Assembly (NCBI RefSeq): GCF_002335745.1
Contig: NZ_NIST01000001.1
Coordinates: forward strand, 3,720,354 to 3,784,353
Direction: 5' to 3'
From: Evansella halocellulosilytica
Lineage (GTDB): Bacteria; Bacillota; Bacilli; Bacillales; Salisediminibacteriaceae
Length of the DNA stretch: 64,000 nt
The position numbers and the translations under genes were made by a program. Shown piece by piece: positions 52,410 through 61,552 of the stretch. The notes beneath the pieces are model-generated. The model had not been told where the DNA came from. It ran no database searches and saw nothing but the letters and a program-made list of their open reading frames with translations. Every line of letters starts with the position of its first letter. The first letter of the stretch is position 1.

Positions 52410-54323
52410 TTATAATCCTTTTGAATTAGCAGGGTTAGATATCCAAACTCGCTCATTTTCACTTCGCTTCGTCAGTTGTAAATGATCGAGCTTCTCTATA
52501 AATGGAACTAAATGCTTTCTCGTTAATCCGAGTATACTTTTAGCATCTTGTAAAGAAAATTGATCTCCTGTATTTTCATATAAATATATCGCAGATTCAT
52601 AGAATTGATCATTGGGCACTAGATGTTTTTCATCTAATGTCAACATCTTTTCTGTCCGTAGTAAATAATGAAACAGTTCATTTTTCATGTCATCTGGCAA
52701 TCCTGCTTCCACTGAAACTTTATCAAAAGGATCAACTTTTAATCCTTGCTCAGAAAGCGACTGCACAACTTGTGTCATCCTTTTCGCCCATTGAACTGGG
52801 AATGACGGCGTAAATGCTGCCTCTGACACGTACTGTCCTTGTTTTCTTAAACGGTGAAGACGAGCAGCTTCCTCAATGACTTCTTCTAATAAACCTTTAC
52901 CATAAAGGCTGAATTCATTTATGATTTCTGCTTTGTTCTTCCCTTCTCTTAGCGGAAATTTCTCATGAAAATGTCGAAGTTCTTCAATTACTAGTTCGAT
53001 GATTTCTTCTACAATTGATTGAAGCGTGACGAGACTACCGAGTTGAACAAGCAAACCTTTCTCTAACAGGTCGTAAATATGCTCTTCCCCAGCTTGATTT
53101 TCCAGACCAACTTCTTTAAATAGCTCCGTTTTTGTCATCGCCTTCTTACTTTTCAAAACATCGATCATTCGTTCTTCTGGAGTCCCTTCATTTTTTAACG
53201 CTAGCATCGCAATTGTTTCTGGTCCGAATTTATATTTTGCACCATTCGCATCGACGACGGTACCGCCGCCGATCGTTTCTGCAGGCGTAGGTCTCCTAAG
53301 GATAAAACGATCTCCTCTTTTCGTCACAATCGGTTTGTCTAAACGAAGTTGGCATAATATATTTTCCCCTTCAACTAATTCATTACGATCAAAGAACACG
53401 ATTTTGCCATATACTTCTGCTGTACCGATATGAAGCTTTATATATCCCCGCTGTTTTAAAGGGAATTTCAGTTTATGAGCAGTATGTAAAAGGATGTCAA
53501 TCGTTTTTGTAGTTGAATAATACTGTGTTGATACGAGCACATTCCCACGCTGAACATCATTTTTCGTTACTCCTGCAATGTTAATCGCAACTCGTTGACC
53601 AGCTCTTCCTTTAAATTGTGGCTCATTATGAACTTGAAGCTGTCTCGCTCTCACTTTTTTTCTTTGCGGCAATAATTCTAACGTTTCTCCTTCACGTACC
53701 TCCCCTTCATAAACTGTTCCTCTAACGACAGTACCTTGTCCATGAACAGTAAACGCTTGATCGATTGGAAGTCTAAACGCTCCAGAAGCATCTCTTATCG
53801 GTACATCGTGTAAAACATTCTCGATTTTTTGCTTTAATTCGTCAATCCCCTTCTTTGTCACACTGTCCACAAATAAAATGTCAGTATCTTCAAAAAAAGT
53901 TCCTTTCACCTGATCGTGAATGTCGGCTTCAACAAGTTCAACCATTTCTTCATCAATGAAATCTGATTTCGTAACGACAACAAGCCCTTTATGTATTCCA
54001 AGTAAATGCAAGATTTCAAGATGCTCCACTGTTTGTGGCATAACCCCTTCATCTGCTGCAACGACTAGTAAGACAAGATCTATACCAGCAACTCCTGCAA
54101 TCATTTGCCTAATAAACTTTTCATGTCCAGGTACATCGATAATAGAAGCGTGCATGTCTTCTGTTAGCTTTAATGGAGCATACCCAAGTTCTATTGATAT
54201 CGCACGTTCTTTTTCTTCCTTTAAACGATCTGTGTCTATATTCGTTAACGCTTTTGTTAATGTTGTCTTCCCATGATCGATATGTCCTGCCATTCCTAGC
54301 GTATAGTAACGGTCTGTTGGCAT
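52410..54323 (-). CDS. selB: Selenocysteine-specific elongation factor SelB, 637 aa
   Basis: Delivers Sec-tRNA(Sec) to the ribosome at UGA codons with a SECIS hairpin. The GTPase domain has GHIDHGKT at 13-20, DVPGHE at 63-68 and TKSD at 118-121. Domains 2 and 3 follow (HGQGTVVRGTVYEGEV). The C-terminal part (about 380-637) contains the winged-helix repeats that bind SECIS RNA. I take the ATG at 54323 with GAAGGTG just upstream; the frame to 54401 adds an unrelated leader. It stands alone on its strand. Confidence 0.95.
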   Translation of the reverse strand: MPTDRYYTLGMAGHIDHGKTTLTKALTNIDTDRLKEEKERAISIELGYAPLKLTEDMHASIIDVPGHEKFIRQMIAGVAGIDLVLLVVAADEGVMPQTVEHLEILHLLGIHKGLVVVTKSDFIDEEMVELVEADIHDQVKGTFFEDTDILFVDSVTKKGIDELKQKIENVLHDVPIRDASGAFRLPIDQAFTVHGQGTVVRGTVYEGEVREGETLELLPQRKKVRARQLQVHNEPQFKGRAGQRVAINIAGVTKNDVQRGNVLVSTQYYSTTKTIDILLHTAHKLKFPLKQRGYIKLHIGTAEVYGKIVFFDRNELVEGENILCQLRLDKPIVTKRGDRFILRRPTPAETIGGGTVVDANGAKYKFGPETIAMLALKNEGTPEERMIDVLKSKKAMTKTELFKEVGLENQAGEEHIYDLLEKGLLVQLGSLVTLQSIVEEIIELVIEELRHFHEKFPLREGKNKAEIINEFSLYGKGLLEEVIEEAARLHRLRKQGQYVSEAAFTPSFPVQWAKRMTQVVQSLSEQGLKVDPFDKVSVEAGLPDDMKNELFHYLLRTEKMLTLDEKHLVPNDQFYESAIYLYENTGDQFSLQDAKSILGLTRKHLVPFIEKLDHLQLTKRSENERVWISNPANSKGL

Positions 54324-54624
54324 AACTTCACCTTCATTCCTATATAATATATTTCTAATTAAGAAAATGTCGATCTCTTTCAATGATAGGCAGAAAATCA
54401 TTGAAACGCAATTCCTTGTAATAAAAATAAAAATGAAGTTAATAGTCAGAGGTTGTCAATGTTGAATAACTGGGATAGAGAGTTAATAGTGTAATTTATC
54501 AAGAGGAAAACTCGAGGTTAGCGGACATAATTCAATCGTATATATGAAAGAGGTCGTACACTTTTTAGTCTTAAACTTTTTCTAAAAAAAACGACCCATG
54601 ACGAGCGATCATATATCATTCTCG
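54324..54624. other. Intergenic region upstream of selB
   Basis: 301 bp. It has a terminator at 54585-54630 for the response regulator gene and otherwise AT-rich DNA with no feature I can support. Confidence 0.5.
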
Positions 54625-54630
54625 TCACGA
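54585..54630 (-). terminator. Terminator after the response regulator gene
   Basis: TGACGAG (54599-54605) pairs with CTCGTCA (54621-54627), overlapping the stop codon. On the minus strand a T run follows after a short spacer. Confidence 0.6.
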
Positions 54631-55245
54631 TTTGTTTTTCCGCTGCCAATAATAGATTGCGAGTTGGGTTCGATCACGAAGTTCGAGCTTATCAAGAATG
54701 ACAGACAATGTGTTACGAACAGTACCGACACTTAAATATAGTGAATCAGCAATTTCTTTATTTGATAATCCTTGGGCAATTGCAGAGGCAATGTCATTTT
54801 CACGGTCAGTCAATCCTGTGAGGTCTCCGTTTCCTTGCTCGGGATTCATAATTTCATGCAGCACTTCTGAATCAAGCACAGATCCTCCTGCCATTAAAGC
54901 GCGCACTTGCTGTGCCATATTTTCAACAGCTGTCGATTTAAGCAAATAACCTTCTGCTCCTGCCCGTAGTGCTAAACGGATATTTTGCTCATCCTTAAAC
55001 GTAGTCAGCATCATGATTCGAACTTCTGGCCATCTTTGATTAATTTGTTTCGTACTTTCGATTCCGTCCATATTTGGCATCCGGATGTCCATCAGCACAA
55101 TTTCCGGCAAAGCTTTTTCACATTGTTCAATTGCCTCTTGACCGTCTGCAGCTACACCGATCACTTCAATATCAGACTCTTTCTCAAGTAATAGCTTCAA
55201 GCTTTGGCGAACGAGTGGATCATCATCAACGATTACAATTTTCAT
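54625..55245 (-). CDS. NarL/LuxR-type response regulator, YvfU-like, 206 aa
   Basis: The receiver domain (about 1-120) has the acidic pair DDD at 6-8 and phospho-acceptor Asp in IVLMDIRMPNMDG, with the conserved Lys in LLKSTAV. The C-terminal LuxR helix-turn-helix (about 140-200) reads LTDRENDIASAIAQGLSNKEIADSLYLS, cited by DRENDIASA and SNKEIADSL. GAGGAGGG precedes the ATG at 55245. It overlaps the histidine kinase stop (ATGA type). It probably controls the ABC transporter upstream in the operon. Confidence 0.93.
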   Translation of the reverse strand: MKIVIVDDDPLVRQSLKLLLEKESDIEVIGVAADGQEAIEQCEKALPEIVLMDIRMPNMDGIESTKQINQRWPEVRIMMLTTFKDEQNIRLALRAGAEGYLLKSTAVENMAQQVRALMAGGSVLDSEVLHEIMNPEQGNGDLTGLTDRENDIASAIAQGLSNKEIADSLYLSVGTVRNTLSVILDKLELRDRTQLAIYYWQRKNKS

Positions 55246-56297
55246 ACGGTTCCCTCCTCTATCGGTAGTACACAAACAACAAGATAACCTGATTTCGAAT
55301 TCACAGATAAACTTCCACCATTTGCACGAGCCCGCTGTTTTAAATTACGGATTCCGCTCCCCTCTGAAAGATCATTTGCACTTTTGCCATTGTCCTGCAC
55401 GCTAAGTCTTACGATTTTGTTCGTGACATCCAATTGTACATCAACTTTCGTTGCATCACTATGACGAGCAACATTCGTAAGTGCTTCCTTTAAACACGGC
55501 TCTAGTAAACTCCAATAATGAACTGGTACAAGATCCATATTACCTGATTTTTGAAAAGACGTCTCTGAATGCGTAAACCCTTGAACGATGTACTCCAAAA
55601 CATCAGCACCCATTCTTGTTACAGGGGTCATGTCATGAACAGTATCTCGAAGCATGGCTGTACTTCTCGAAATACGAAGCTTTACTTCTTGGAGCATTTC
55701 CTTCGCTTCGTCACCTTCGAGGTGTTCATAAGCTTCCAAAGCAAGGTTTGCACCGGTCAAGTCGTGGCCGACATGATCATGAAGGTCTCGGGCAATCCTG
55801 TTTCTTTCTGTGATTTCCGCGAGTTGAGCTGTTTTATGATTCGCTTTTAACAGCTCATCTTTCATGTTCTCAAGTGAGTAACGAGCATGACGTTCACGAT
55901 CTGCTTCAGATATGTATGATTCGCGTTGTTTATGCCATTGAACCGTTAACGCACCTAAAATTCCGGCTTGAAAAAGAAGCCAGAACAACATGAAAGACAT
56001 CACTTGATAAACAGCGATAACAATCAGTACGAGAATGACCATCCTATACCTTCTGTGAGCAAATATTTCGTAAACAGGAAAGATAAGTCCAAATACACTG
56101 CCGCCCCAAACTGGAATAAACATCGCACAAAGAAGAAGATCGATAAGAATTGTCCATGAAGGAACCTCATAACGCCAACGCATACAGGCAAGCGTTGCAA
56201 GGGATACGACGAAAAGAAAACTTACAGAGCTTCCATCATGTAACGTCCATAAGATTAGAAGAAATAAGATATTTACAAAGCGCCATACGTTCACCAT
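55242..56297 (-). CDS. Sensor histidine kinase, HisKA_3 type, YvfT-like, 351 aa
   Basis: Five hydrophobic segments within residues 1-125 form the sensor. The HisKA_3 dimerisation region has the phospho-acceptor in ARDLHDHVGHDLTG, and the ATPase domain has NVARHSDATKV and DNGKSANDLSEGSGIRNL. GAGGTG lies just upstream of GTG and ATG codons at 56300 and 56297; I list the ATG. It is translationally coupled to the response regulator. The signal is unknown. Confidence 0.92.
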   Translation of the reverse strand: MVNVWRFVNILFLLILWTLHDGSSVSFLFVVSLATLACMRWRYEVPSWTILIDLLLCAMFIPVWGGSVFGLIFPVYEIFAHRRYRMVILVLIVIAVYQVMSFMLFWLLFQAGILGALTVQWHKQRESYISEADRERHARYSLENMKDELLKANHKTAQLAEITERNRIARDLHDHVGHDLTGANLALEAYEHLEGDEAKEMLQEVKLRISRSTAMLRDTVHDMTPVTRMGADVLEYIVQGFTHSETSFQKSGNMDLVPVHYWSLLEPCLKEALTNVARHSDATKVDVQLDVTNKIVRLSVQDNGKSANDLSEGSGIRNLKQRARANGGSLSVNSKSGYLVVCVLPIEEGTV

Positions 56298-56421
56298 CAC
56301 CGTTCACCTCTATGCTCATATTATAAGTGCACAAAACCTCCAGCTCAAGGCTGAAGGCAATGATGCAAGTGATTTGAAATTTATCTTATGGTGAGGCTGT
56401 CCCGAAAACGTGAAATGTTCC

Positions 56422-57108
56422 TTAGTTAATTCTCCGAATGCTGCCGACTATTAAGAAAAGGAACGTATAGAGAAGAAGCACTCCATTAATGAGTAGAAAA
56501 CCTGTTATACTCTCACCACGAACGACCCATTCAATGCCTTCTGACAGCCAGTATGTCGGGAAAACCACAGCAATCTTCTCAAGAGATTCTGGTAATATTT
56601 CGCTAGGTACAATCATTCCTCCGAGTAAGGCCATAAGGACAATGACAGACATGAAGACGAGAAAAGATGACTCTTTGCTTCTGTACAATGAGTTCCACGC
56701 AAGACAAAGGGCAATTGCGGAAAAACTAAAGACGATGTACAAGATAAGCAAGCTCAGTGGCTTGTAGAGTTCGTGTCCGTATAAGACACCACCAAAGATA
56801 AAGATTGAGCTTTGAGCAATCGTAATAACTGCAAAAGCGAGCAAATTCTGCGATAAATAGTGAAAATGGGTAATCGGTGCAGCAGCTAGCCGTTTTACAA
56901 CACCTTTTTGATGGTCTTCAATCATAATTCCAGTAAGACGGATACTAACAAATAATAAAAGTATACCGAAGTATTGGTAGCCTAGCGGTACTAGCGGCCA
57001 ATATTCTTGTAATGGTAAAAAAATTGCTGCCACCGGGAACATTGTCAAGAAAATTAAATTTGTCTTGTTTCTGAAACTTCGTTTTAGGGCAAAATTAAAT
57101 ATCGTCAT
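56422..57108 (-). CDS. ABC-2 type permease, second subunit, 228 aa
   Basis: Six hydrophobic segments with the ABC-2 pattern, including IRLTGIMIEDHQKGVVKRLAAAPI, GMIVPSEILP and FPTYWLSEGIEW. I take the ATG at 57108 because AGGAGAAG precedes it and it overlaps the stop of the first permease by an ATGA. The longer frame to 57189 reads through the upstream gene. It forms a heteromeric transporter with the preceding permease and the ATPase. Confidence 0.88.
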   Translation of the reverse strand: MTIFNFALKRSFRNKTNLIFLTMFPVAAIFLPLQEYWPLVPLGYQYFGILLLFVSIRLTGIMIEDHQKGVVKRLAAAPITHFHYLSQNLLAFAVITIAQSSIFIFGGVLYGHELYKPLSLLILYIVFSFSAIALCLAWNSLYRSKESSFLVFMSVIVLMALLGGMIVPSEILPESLEKIAVVFPTYWLSEGIEWVVRGESITGFLLINGVLLLYTFLFLIVGSIRRIN

Positions 57109-57836
57109 GGCATTCTTCTCCTGCCTGTAGCAAGCATGATAACGAAGAAAACAATAATGAACCCGGCAAGAATACCAGCATTTATCCACGCCTCTAAAAA
57201 GTTTGCCGCTTTAAAATGATCGATTGCAGTAGCAGCAAGAGTAAGTGGGTTTACATAATCGTTTATCCAATGGATGACAGCAACATCAGGCATCGGAAAA
57301 AATAAGCCAGCTAATATGACAGCACCTATTCCATAAACTTCACTTAACCGTTCAGCAATCTTAAAGTTTTTCACAGAAAAAGTGAACACGAGACAGATTA
57401 CACTAGATAGTATTGCCATTAGCCCGATGACGAGTAATGACCACGCAATGTTTCCCCAATTGACATCCCAGATAACAATTGTATAAACCATTAAAAGGAG
57501 CCCTAGAATGATCGAATACAATGTTCCTGCAAGCATGATCATAAATCCGTATAAACTCGTGTTAATTGGTAGCGATTGAATTCGATAGCGTCTTTCTGAG
57601 AAGAAATCTACGTGGATCAAGGACATGACGATTGCCCCGCCAAACAATTGAAATACTAACACCATTGTGATCGTCATCTCATCCATAGCTGGAACACCAG
57701 CCTGTTGTTCGGAATCTCCAAGGATGAATAAGAAAAACGTGATGAGTACGACTGGCACGATGAATAATAATAACATTGTAATGTAATCTCTCATCATCCT
57801 TAGTGCCGTAAACCTTATTGTATATAGCTCTCTCAT
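57105..57836 (-). CDS. ABC-2 type permease, first subunit, 243 aa
   Basis: Six hydrophobic segments, with VFQLFGGAIVMSLIHVDFFSERRYRIQSLPI between helices 2 and 3 as the family's charged loop (cited by HVDFFSERRYRIQSLPI). The GxxxP-like end FPMPDVAVIHWINDYVNPLT is also typical. It overlaps the ATPase gene by four bases and the next permease by four bases. Substrate unknown. Confidence 0.88.
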   Translation of the reverse strand: MRELYTIRFTALRMMRDYITMLLLFIVPVVLITFFLFILGDSEQQAGVPAMDEMTITMVLVFQLFGGAIVMSLIHVDFFSERRYRIQSLPINTSLYGFMIMLAGTLYSIILGLLLMVYTIVIWDVNWGNIAWSLLVIGLMAILSSVICLVFTFSVKNFKIAERLSEVYGIGAVILAGLFFPMPDVAVIHWINDYVNPLTLAATAIDHFKAANFLEAWINAGILAGFIIVFFVIMLATGRRRMP

Positions 57837-58783
57837 ACTTCACCATCCTCCCCGTCTCGCAGCTGTTTGCCTGTAAGCGTAAGAAAGACATCTTCAAGGT
57901 TTGGTTTATCTGCTTGAATACCGACAACCCCACTCGTTTCTTTTACAATCGACAATGCTCGATCAAGATTACCTGAGCCGAAATTTGAAATGATTTGAAT
58001 AGAAGAACCATTTACGTGAACATTTTTGACACCTTCCAAGTTTTTTAGGCGCGATACTGGAAGGTTAGTTGGATCATTTACTTCAATCTGAACCTTTTCT
58101 TCGTGCTGAATGTTTTTAATTAGCTCATCAACAGTTCCTTCTGTAATTACTTGGCCTTGATCTACGATAACGACTCGAGAAGCAATCGATTGGACCTCTT
58201 CCATGTAATGGGTCGTATAAAGGATTGTCGTCCCTTGTTTTTGCAGCTTCTTAACCGTTTCTAAAATGTGATTTCTCGATTGTGGGTCGATACCGACCGT
58301 TGGCTCATCCATAATAAGCAGCTTCGGTCGATGAGTGAGCGCACAAGCGATGTTTAGTCTCCGCTTCATTCCGCCAGAAAATTTACTCGGTGGCTTATTT
58401 GCATTTGATGAAAGACCGACAAATTCTAGTGCTTCTTGGACACGTTGTTTACGTTCCTTTCCCTTTAATCCATATACACCTGCAAAAAATTCTAAGTTTT
58501 CTTTTGCTGTCAATTCTTCAAATATGGTCAATTCTTGTGTGACAAGCCCCATTTTTTGCTTATTTTCATTGCTGAACGCTTTTTTCTCACTTCCAAAAAT
58601 TTGAATACTCCCTTTATCAAATGGGATCATTCCCATTAATGTATGGATAAGTGTCGTTTTTCCTGCCCCGTTCGGCCCGAGCAACCCGACAATCTCTCCT
58701 TCATGGATCTCAAGGGTTACGTGATCAAGCGCAAGCGCATTTCCGTACCTTTTTACGATTCCTTCCATTTTTGCTATTGCCAT
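57833..58783 (-). CDS. ABC transporter ATPase, YvfR-like, 316 aa
   Basis: Provides energy for the two permeases. Walker A GPNGAGKTT is at about 36-44, the ABC signature FSGGMKRRL at about 137-145, Walker B LLIMDEPTVGID at about 157-168 and the switch His in YTTHYMEE. The C-terminal 80 residues form the accessory domain of drug and antibiotic exporters. GGAGAGGTG precedes the ATG. It begins the five-gene operon ATPase, permease, permease, kinase, regulator, matching the YvfRSTU arrangement of B. subtilis with an extra permease. Confidence 0.93.
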   Translation of the reverse strand: MAIAKMEGIVKRYGNALALDHVTLEIHEGEIVGLLGPNGAGKTTLIHTLMGMIPFDKGSIQIFGSEKKAFSNENKQKMGLVTQELTIFEELTAKENLEFFAGVYGLKGKERKQRVQEALEFVGLSSNANKPPSKFSGGMKRRLNIACALTHRPKLLIMDEPTVGIDPQSRNHILETVKKLQKQGTTILYTTHYMEEVQSIASRVVIVDQGQVITEGTVDELIKNIQHEEKVQIEVNDPTNLPVSRLKNLEGVKNVHVNGSSIQIISNFGSGNLDRALSIVKETSGVVGIQADKPNLEDVFLTLTGKQLRDGEDGEV

Positions 58784-59257
58784 CTTCCTTCACCTCTCCG
58801 TAAGTTGTTATCATTAGTATGACTTTTAAGATGAAACATTTGTAGTGACATTTGTCATTAGATGTGCGTCATGAGTCATTCGCGGATACATATCGAGGAT
58901 GTTTAAAAAGGCCGGGAAAAGATGCTTTCGTATCTCTGCATTGACTAGTTTCTCCGCAGATAACGTATGAACACTATACACACCGCTACTCGAAACTTCG
59001 TCGCCTTGACCCTCCTTTTTGAACACGCACACATAGCGTCAAAGATGTATTTTGAAAGGGGATTACTATCTTGCTCTAAAGGGTTTTTTATAACACATGT
59101 AAAAATCATATGATACACTAAAATTGTAAGAATACGGAAAATCATAAGTAAGGTAAGCACTATTTAAAAGATATATGTCATGATTAAATATGGTCGTTTT
59201 TTGATCAGACGATGAAAATACATTTTTTTTAATAGTCAAAAAGGCAGGTATCGAAAA
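58784..59257. other. Intergenic region between the ABC operon and a membrane protein gene
   Basis: 474 bp between divergent genes. Open frames (58826-59032 and others on the minus strand) lack ribosome sites and resemble nothing I know. The promoter of the ABC operon must be here but I cannot point to it. Confidence 0.5.
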
Positions 59258-59719
59258 GTGGAAAAATACGAGGCAAATAACAATTTAACGGTGGAACAAA
59301 ACGATTTTGGGTTCATGATCACGCTGATGTGTCTGTTCACCCCATTCGGAGCTATGGCTCTTCCAATCATTCAAGGGTCATACAATAGTGGTTCTCAATT
59401 AGCTTTCATTCTCAAGTTGTTGGTTGGAAGTATCTTATTATTTTGGTACTTCAAAAGCAGAATGAATAAAAAAAGGTTAAAGATCGTCCAGTCCATTCGA
59501 AAAATACTTATTCTCATTTTAGTACTGCCGTTAGGATTTTATTTTTACGTAATGATTATTCATGGTGAAAACCTTAGTTTCTCAACCCTTTATCTTAGCC
59601 TCTACCTCCTTGTATGGGCGATTTATTACATTGCTCTAACGACCCTTTACAAAAAAGGAAGTTATGTAGAAAAAAGATCACGTCAGAATCATGAACTGAC
59701 CGATCTTTTTTGTGATTAA
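59258..59719 (+). CDS. Four-helix membrane protein, 153 aa
   Basis: Not recognised. Four hydrophobic segments (about 16-37, 47-63, 82-103 and 111-130) with a Lys/Arg-rich loop after helix 2 (KSRMNKKRLKIVQSIRK) suggesting a cytoplasmic face. The start is GTG at 59258 with a weak GGCAGG. A terminator hairpin overlaps its 3' end. It lies just upstream of selC. Confidence 0.65.
   Translation: MEKYEANNNLTVEQNDFGFMITLMCLFTPFGAMALPIIQGSYNSGSQLAFILKLLVGSILLFWYFKSRMNKKRLKIVQSIRKILILILVLPLGFYFYVMIIHGENLSFSTLYLSLYLLVWAIYYIALTTLYKKGSYVEKRSRQNHELTDLFCD
59670..59713 (+). terminator. Terminator overlapping the membrane protein stop
   Basis: AAAAAAGATC (59670-59679) pairs with GATCTTTTTT (59702-59711), with an inner GTCAG/CTGAC stem. 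It separates this gene from the selC promoter. Confidence 0.8.
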
Positions 59720-59770
59720 TGTAGTTCCCATCTATTCAAAAATCGTATTTTTTCATTTTACTGATTATCA

Positions 59771-59799
59771 TTGAAACTCGGACAAGAACTGTTTATAAT
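59771..59799 (+). promoter_or_regulatory. Promoter of selC
   Basis: TTGAAA (59771-59776) and TATAAT (59794-59799) are exactly 17 bases apart. The tRNA begins at 59820, so selC appears to be transcribed alone. Confidence 0.85.
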
Positions 59800-59819
59800 G
59801 GAATTTGTGATTTATCGAT

Positions 59820-59916
59820 GGGGTCGGATAGGGTACTGGTGTCCCTCGAGGTCTTCAAAACCTTCAGGGAGGCGCGTGACGTCTCCGGTGGGTTCGATTC
59901 CCACACGGTCCCGCCA
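59820..59916 (+). tRNA. selC: tRNA-Sec (selC), anticodon TCA
   Basis: A 97-base tRNA with the selenocysteine features. The acceptor stem begins GGGGTCG and ends CGGTCCCG with encoded CCA. The D-arm stem AGGG/CCCT is long. The anticodon loop CTTCAAA gives TCA at 59855-59857. The long variable arm GGAGGCG/CGTCTCC has a CGTGA loop, and the T-arm is GTGGG-TTCGATT-CCCAC. It pairs with selA, selB and selD in the same window. A strong promoter precedes it. Confidence 0.97.
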
Positions 59917-60128
59917 AATCCACTCCATACTCTCGTAAGGGATTGCGCTGATATTCCGATGATTTGGACGAGATTTTTGGAATAATAACTTCCAGAGCAT
60001 CGCTTGTTGCTTCTTTTTCCCCACTTTTCTTATTAAATTTAAAAGATGTATATTTGAAAATAGATATAATTCTCCTTTATTAAAAGAAACAAATGCTATT
60101 TATCTTTAGGATAGTCATTATCAATTGA

Positions 60129-60280
60129 CTAAACCACAAATGTCCATTTAATATCAACTCCAACATTATGATCGATCATTAACTTCGCCAGCTCCATACC
60201 CTCTATCAGAATAAATTTCTTCGCTTCTAATCCTTCAGCGTAACTTCTCGCACTTCTCTTCTGTAGAAATAATTAACATG
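60129..60280 (-). pseudogene. Relic of an Mrr-type restriction endonuclease C-terminus
   Basis: The minus frame ending at the TAG at 60129 reads RSARSYAEGLEAKKFILIEG and MELAKLMIDHNVGVDIK. This matches the C-terminal part of Mrr-family enzymes (YA...IVLIDG..LA.LMI..NVGV). Upstream the similarity moves to another frame (IISTEE) and then stops. It is about 50 codons, with no start and no catalytic motif, so it is non-functional. Confidence 0.6.
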
Positions 60281-60340
60281 CAACTGCCACTAAAAATACT
60301 TTATATACAGAAAATCATTTATTGAAAAAAATTGACCAGT

Positions 60341-60378
60341 TAAAAGGTCCATGGCAATCAAAGCAATGCCATGAACCA
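60341..60378 (-). terminator. Hairpin after the GH3 remnant
   Basis: GGTCCATGGCA (60346-60356) pairs with TGCCATGAACC (60367-60377) with one mismatch. On the minus strand TTTTAA follows. Confidence 0.55.
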
Positions 60379-60449
60379 ATCTTTCTAGGAATTGTCTTAG
60401 CCCACTCAGTAGAGTACAGTACAAAACTGTAAACCTAAACCGCACGATG

Positions 60450-61550
60450 TTATTCGATAAGAGTAGTAGAAACTTTATAGGTTGCTGTAGAGTCATTTCC
60501 AATATACCAATAAATTGTTTTTGGCTCTAAGCAATCGCCCATCTCCTTATTCCAAATACACATATCTTCTTTACCAATGGAAAATGTGATCGTTTTCTTT
60601 TCACCTGGTTCCAAGTATATCTTCTTAAACTTTTTCAGTTCTCTTACTCGTTTCGTTATACTAGATTCCTTATCATATCGATATAGCTGAATCACTTCAG
60701 CACCGGGATACTCACCATTATTTTCAACAGTGACATCGATAGATACTTTCTCCCCATTTTCAAGGTCAGCTATAGAGATAAATTCTTTTGATAGGTTTAT
60801 ATTGCTAAAGTTAAAAGTTGTATAACTAAGTCCAAATCCGAAAGGGTATAAAGGAGATGAATCTAAGTCTTGATAATCCAGTTTCTGCCCCATATCTTTT
60901 TTATTATAATATACAGGTAATTGATTTGAAGATCTTGGGATGGAAACCGGTAACTTTCCACTAGGATTTATTTTTCCAAATAAAACATCTGCAATTGCTT
61001 TCCCTCCTTCTTCCCCTGGGTACCAGCAACATAATACGCTTTGACATGCATCTACAAGGTTTCTGATCGCATACGGTCTTCCTTGTACTACAACCCCAAT
61101 CATAGGCTTTCCAAGTGTCGCAATCTCATTAATAAGCTCATTCTGAACACCACCAAGTTTTAAATCAGCAACATCGACACCTTCACCACAATCCATATCT
61201 ACAGGTTGATCTCCAAGTATTGCTGCACCATTATGATCAAATTGTATATTAAAGTTTCGAGAGCTACTTCCTCCAAGTACTAAAAGTACTGCATCCGAAT
61301 GATTTGCAAGTTCTAATGCTTCGGAAAATCCATCTTTACTTTCATCTAAAATTCCACATCCTTTAGTATAAGCGATGGTCATTTCTTTTGGAGCTTGTTG
61401 TTGTATAGCATGAAGTACCGTAGTTACCTTGCCGTCTTTCTGAGTAGCAGTATAATCCCCTAATAAGTTATAAACCGAATTTGCATTAGGTCCAATTACC
61501 GCTAATTTCTTTATCGATTTCTGCTCCCTTTAAAAAATCTTTTAAAATTT
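60450..61550 (-). pseudogene. Truncated GH3 glycoside hydrolase (C-terminal domains only)
   Basis: What remains is the alpha/beta sandwich and FnIII-like domain of a GH3 beta-glucosidase or beta-xylosidase. Landmarks are LAVIGPNANSVYNLLGDYTA, VDVADLKLGGVQNELINEI, CWYPGEEGGKAIADVLFG and PFGFGLSYTTF. The N-terminal (beta/alpha)8 barrel with the catalytic nucleophile Asp is absent. Upstream of LAVIGPN the frame is closed by a stop, and a KGAEIDK segment continues in another frame. The remnant abuts the stop of the Gfo/Idh gene. The only start in frame, an ATG at 61382, is internal. It cannot be an active hydrolase. Confidence 0.85.
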
Positions 61551-61552
61551 AG

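Larger units (their letters stand above)
59917..60449. other. Region downstream of selC with a gene relic
   Basis: 533 bp. It contains the Mrr relic at 60129-60280 and the terminator at 60341-60378. No integrase or direct repeat of the tRNA 3' end is visible. Confidence 0.6.

Noticed and set aside
58826-59032. Minus-strand frame of 68 codons upstream of the ABC ATPase
   Set aside because: No RBS, no recognised motif, and an odd composition. Treated as intergenic.
59812-60024. Open frame of 70 codons on the minus strand ending IEPTGDVTRLPEGFEDLEG
   Set aside because: It is the antisense of tRNA-Sec, and its protein-like pattern comes from the tRNA complement. The tRNA explains the sequence completely.
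59917-60449. Second copy of the tRNA-Sec 3' end as an attachment site
   Set aside because: No direct repeat of the tRNA end was found in the 4 kb downstream of selC. If an island once inserted, its far end is outside the window or erased.
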